DNA from: an uncultured Campylobacter sp.
GTDB taxonomy: Bacteria > Campylobacterota > Campylobacteria > Campylobacterales > Campylobacteraceae
DNA length: 64,000 bases
Assembly (NCBI GenBank): GCA_934728065.1
Contig: CAKVDW010000008.1
Span: 14,039 to 78,038, forward strand
Reading direction: 5' to 3'
Shown: piece after piece, positions 63,750 to 64,000 of the stretch
How positions within the stretch are numbered: position 1 is the stretch's first letter
Layout of the letters: every line of letters starts with the position of its first letter
Position numbers and translations under genes: made by a program
Notes under the pieces: generated by a model
What the model saw: only the letters and a program-made list of their open reading frames with translations
What the model was told of the DNA's origin: nothing
The model's database searches: none

Positions 63750-64000
63750 ATGAGACGAGATGAATTTGAGTGTGAGGATTTAACGCTTGTTAAAACTATG
63801 CTTTCGCAAATGCCCTTTGGAACGATGATTATACCCGATACGCCCCTGCCATACGCCGTGCCAATAAGCTTTTGCTTTGATGAAAATTACTCTACAAAAG
63901 GCGGCATTTACTTTCACGGGGCTGGGAGTGGGCGTAAATTTGAGCTTTTAAAAAACGAACCAAGCGTGGTATTTAGTGCGGCAAAGCCTTATTCTTACAT
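63750..64000 (+). CDS. Pyridoxamine 5'-phosphate oxidase-like flavin-binding protein (partial, runs off the right edge)
   Basis: Begins MRRDEFECEDLTLVKTMLSQ and continues through PYAVPISFCFDENY, GIYFHGAGSGRKFELLKNEP and VVFSAAKPYSY, the split-barrel FMN-binding pattern of the NimA / pyridoxamine oxidase-like family. About 83 residues are in the window; the remainder is missing. Function beyond flavin binding is unknown. Own promoter; no strong ribosome site. Confidence 0.75.
   Translation, partial: MRRDEFECEDLTLVKTMLSQMPFGTMIIPDTPLPYAVPISFCFDENYSTKGGIYFHGAGSGRKFELLKNEPSVVFSAAKPYSY

Overview
The window is AT-rich, gene-dense epsilonproteobacterial DNA that looks like a Campylobacter chromosome. 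The evidence is gene order (tuf-rpmG-tRNA-Trp-secE-nusG-rplK-rplA-rplJ-rplL-rpoB-rpoC; hslV-hslU behind rplI; nrfH-nrfA; a complete P19/FTR1 iron-uptake operon), T-rich promoters with TATAAT and usually no -35 box, homopolymeric G tracts inside genes, and family-specific proteins such as DUF2603. The species cannot be fixed from the sequence. C. jejuni locus tags are quoted from memory of its gene order, not from a search.

Layout. 1-6.6 kb (minus): NiFe hydrogenase hydA and the 5' part of hydB, then a MacA-MacB-TolC-type efflux operon. 7-10 kb (plus): periplasmic nitrite reductase nrfHA, a small PepSY-like membrane protein and tRNA-Ser. 10.3-16.3 kb (minus): an unknown small protein, an MFS exporter, HslUV protease, rplI, a dicarboxylate symporter and another small unknown. 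Then tRNA-fMet and tRNA-Gln, a TonB-dependent receptor switched off by a G13 tract (16.8-19.4 kb), a Pit phosphate permease, an FeS oxidoreductase with hemN and DUF2603, a Ppx/GppA protein, YaaA and four tRNAs. 27-40.3 kb is the EF-Tu / ribosomal protein / RNA polymerase block. 40.4-44.9 kb is leuC-leuD-leuB with a restriction-modification-like gene pair between leuC and leuD. 45-48.7 kb is thiG-thiH-thiE with a phase-variable DUF1796 gene inside. 49-57.2 kb is the P19 iron-uptake operon. 57.3-63.5 kb (minus) is dapE - large single-chain restriction-modification enzyme - thiS - thiF. The window ends in a flavin-binding oxidase-like gene.

How the parts work together. HydAB supplies electrons from H2, and NrfHA spends quinol electrons on nitrite. 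FTR1/P19 with two FtsX-like permeases, an ATPase and two thioredoxin-like proteins forms one ferric-iron import machine. ThiS/ThiF/ThiG/ThiH make the thiazole of thiamine, although here their genes lie in two separated blocks.

The most interesting material is mobile or accessory DNA placed inside conserved operons and genes. The strongest case is a 458-bp cassette encoding a DUF559 (Vsr-like) endonuclease domain. It is bounded by 34-bp inverted repeats that can each fold into a hairpin, and it sits in frame inside the large restriction-modification gene. The same gene carries a second in-frame palindromic element (translated CHTERSEVS). Relatives of that element sit in macB (CHSERSEES) and between thiF and thiS. 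The whole restriction-modification gene is itself bracketed by a 28-bp direct repeat that duplicates the 5' end of thiS.
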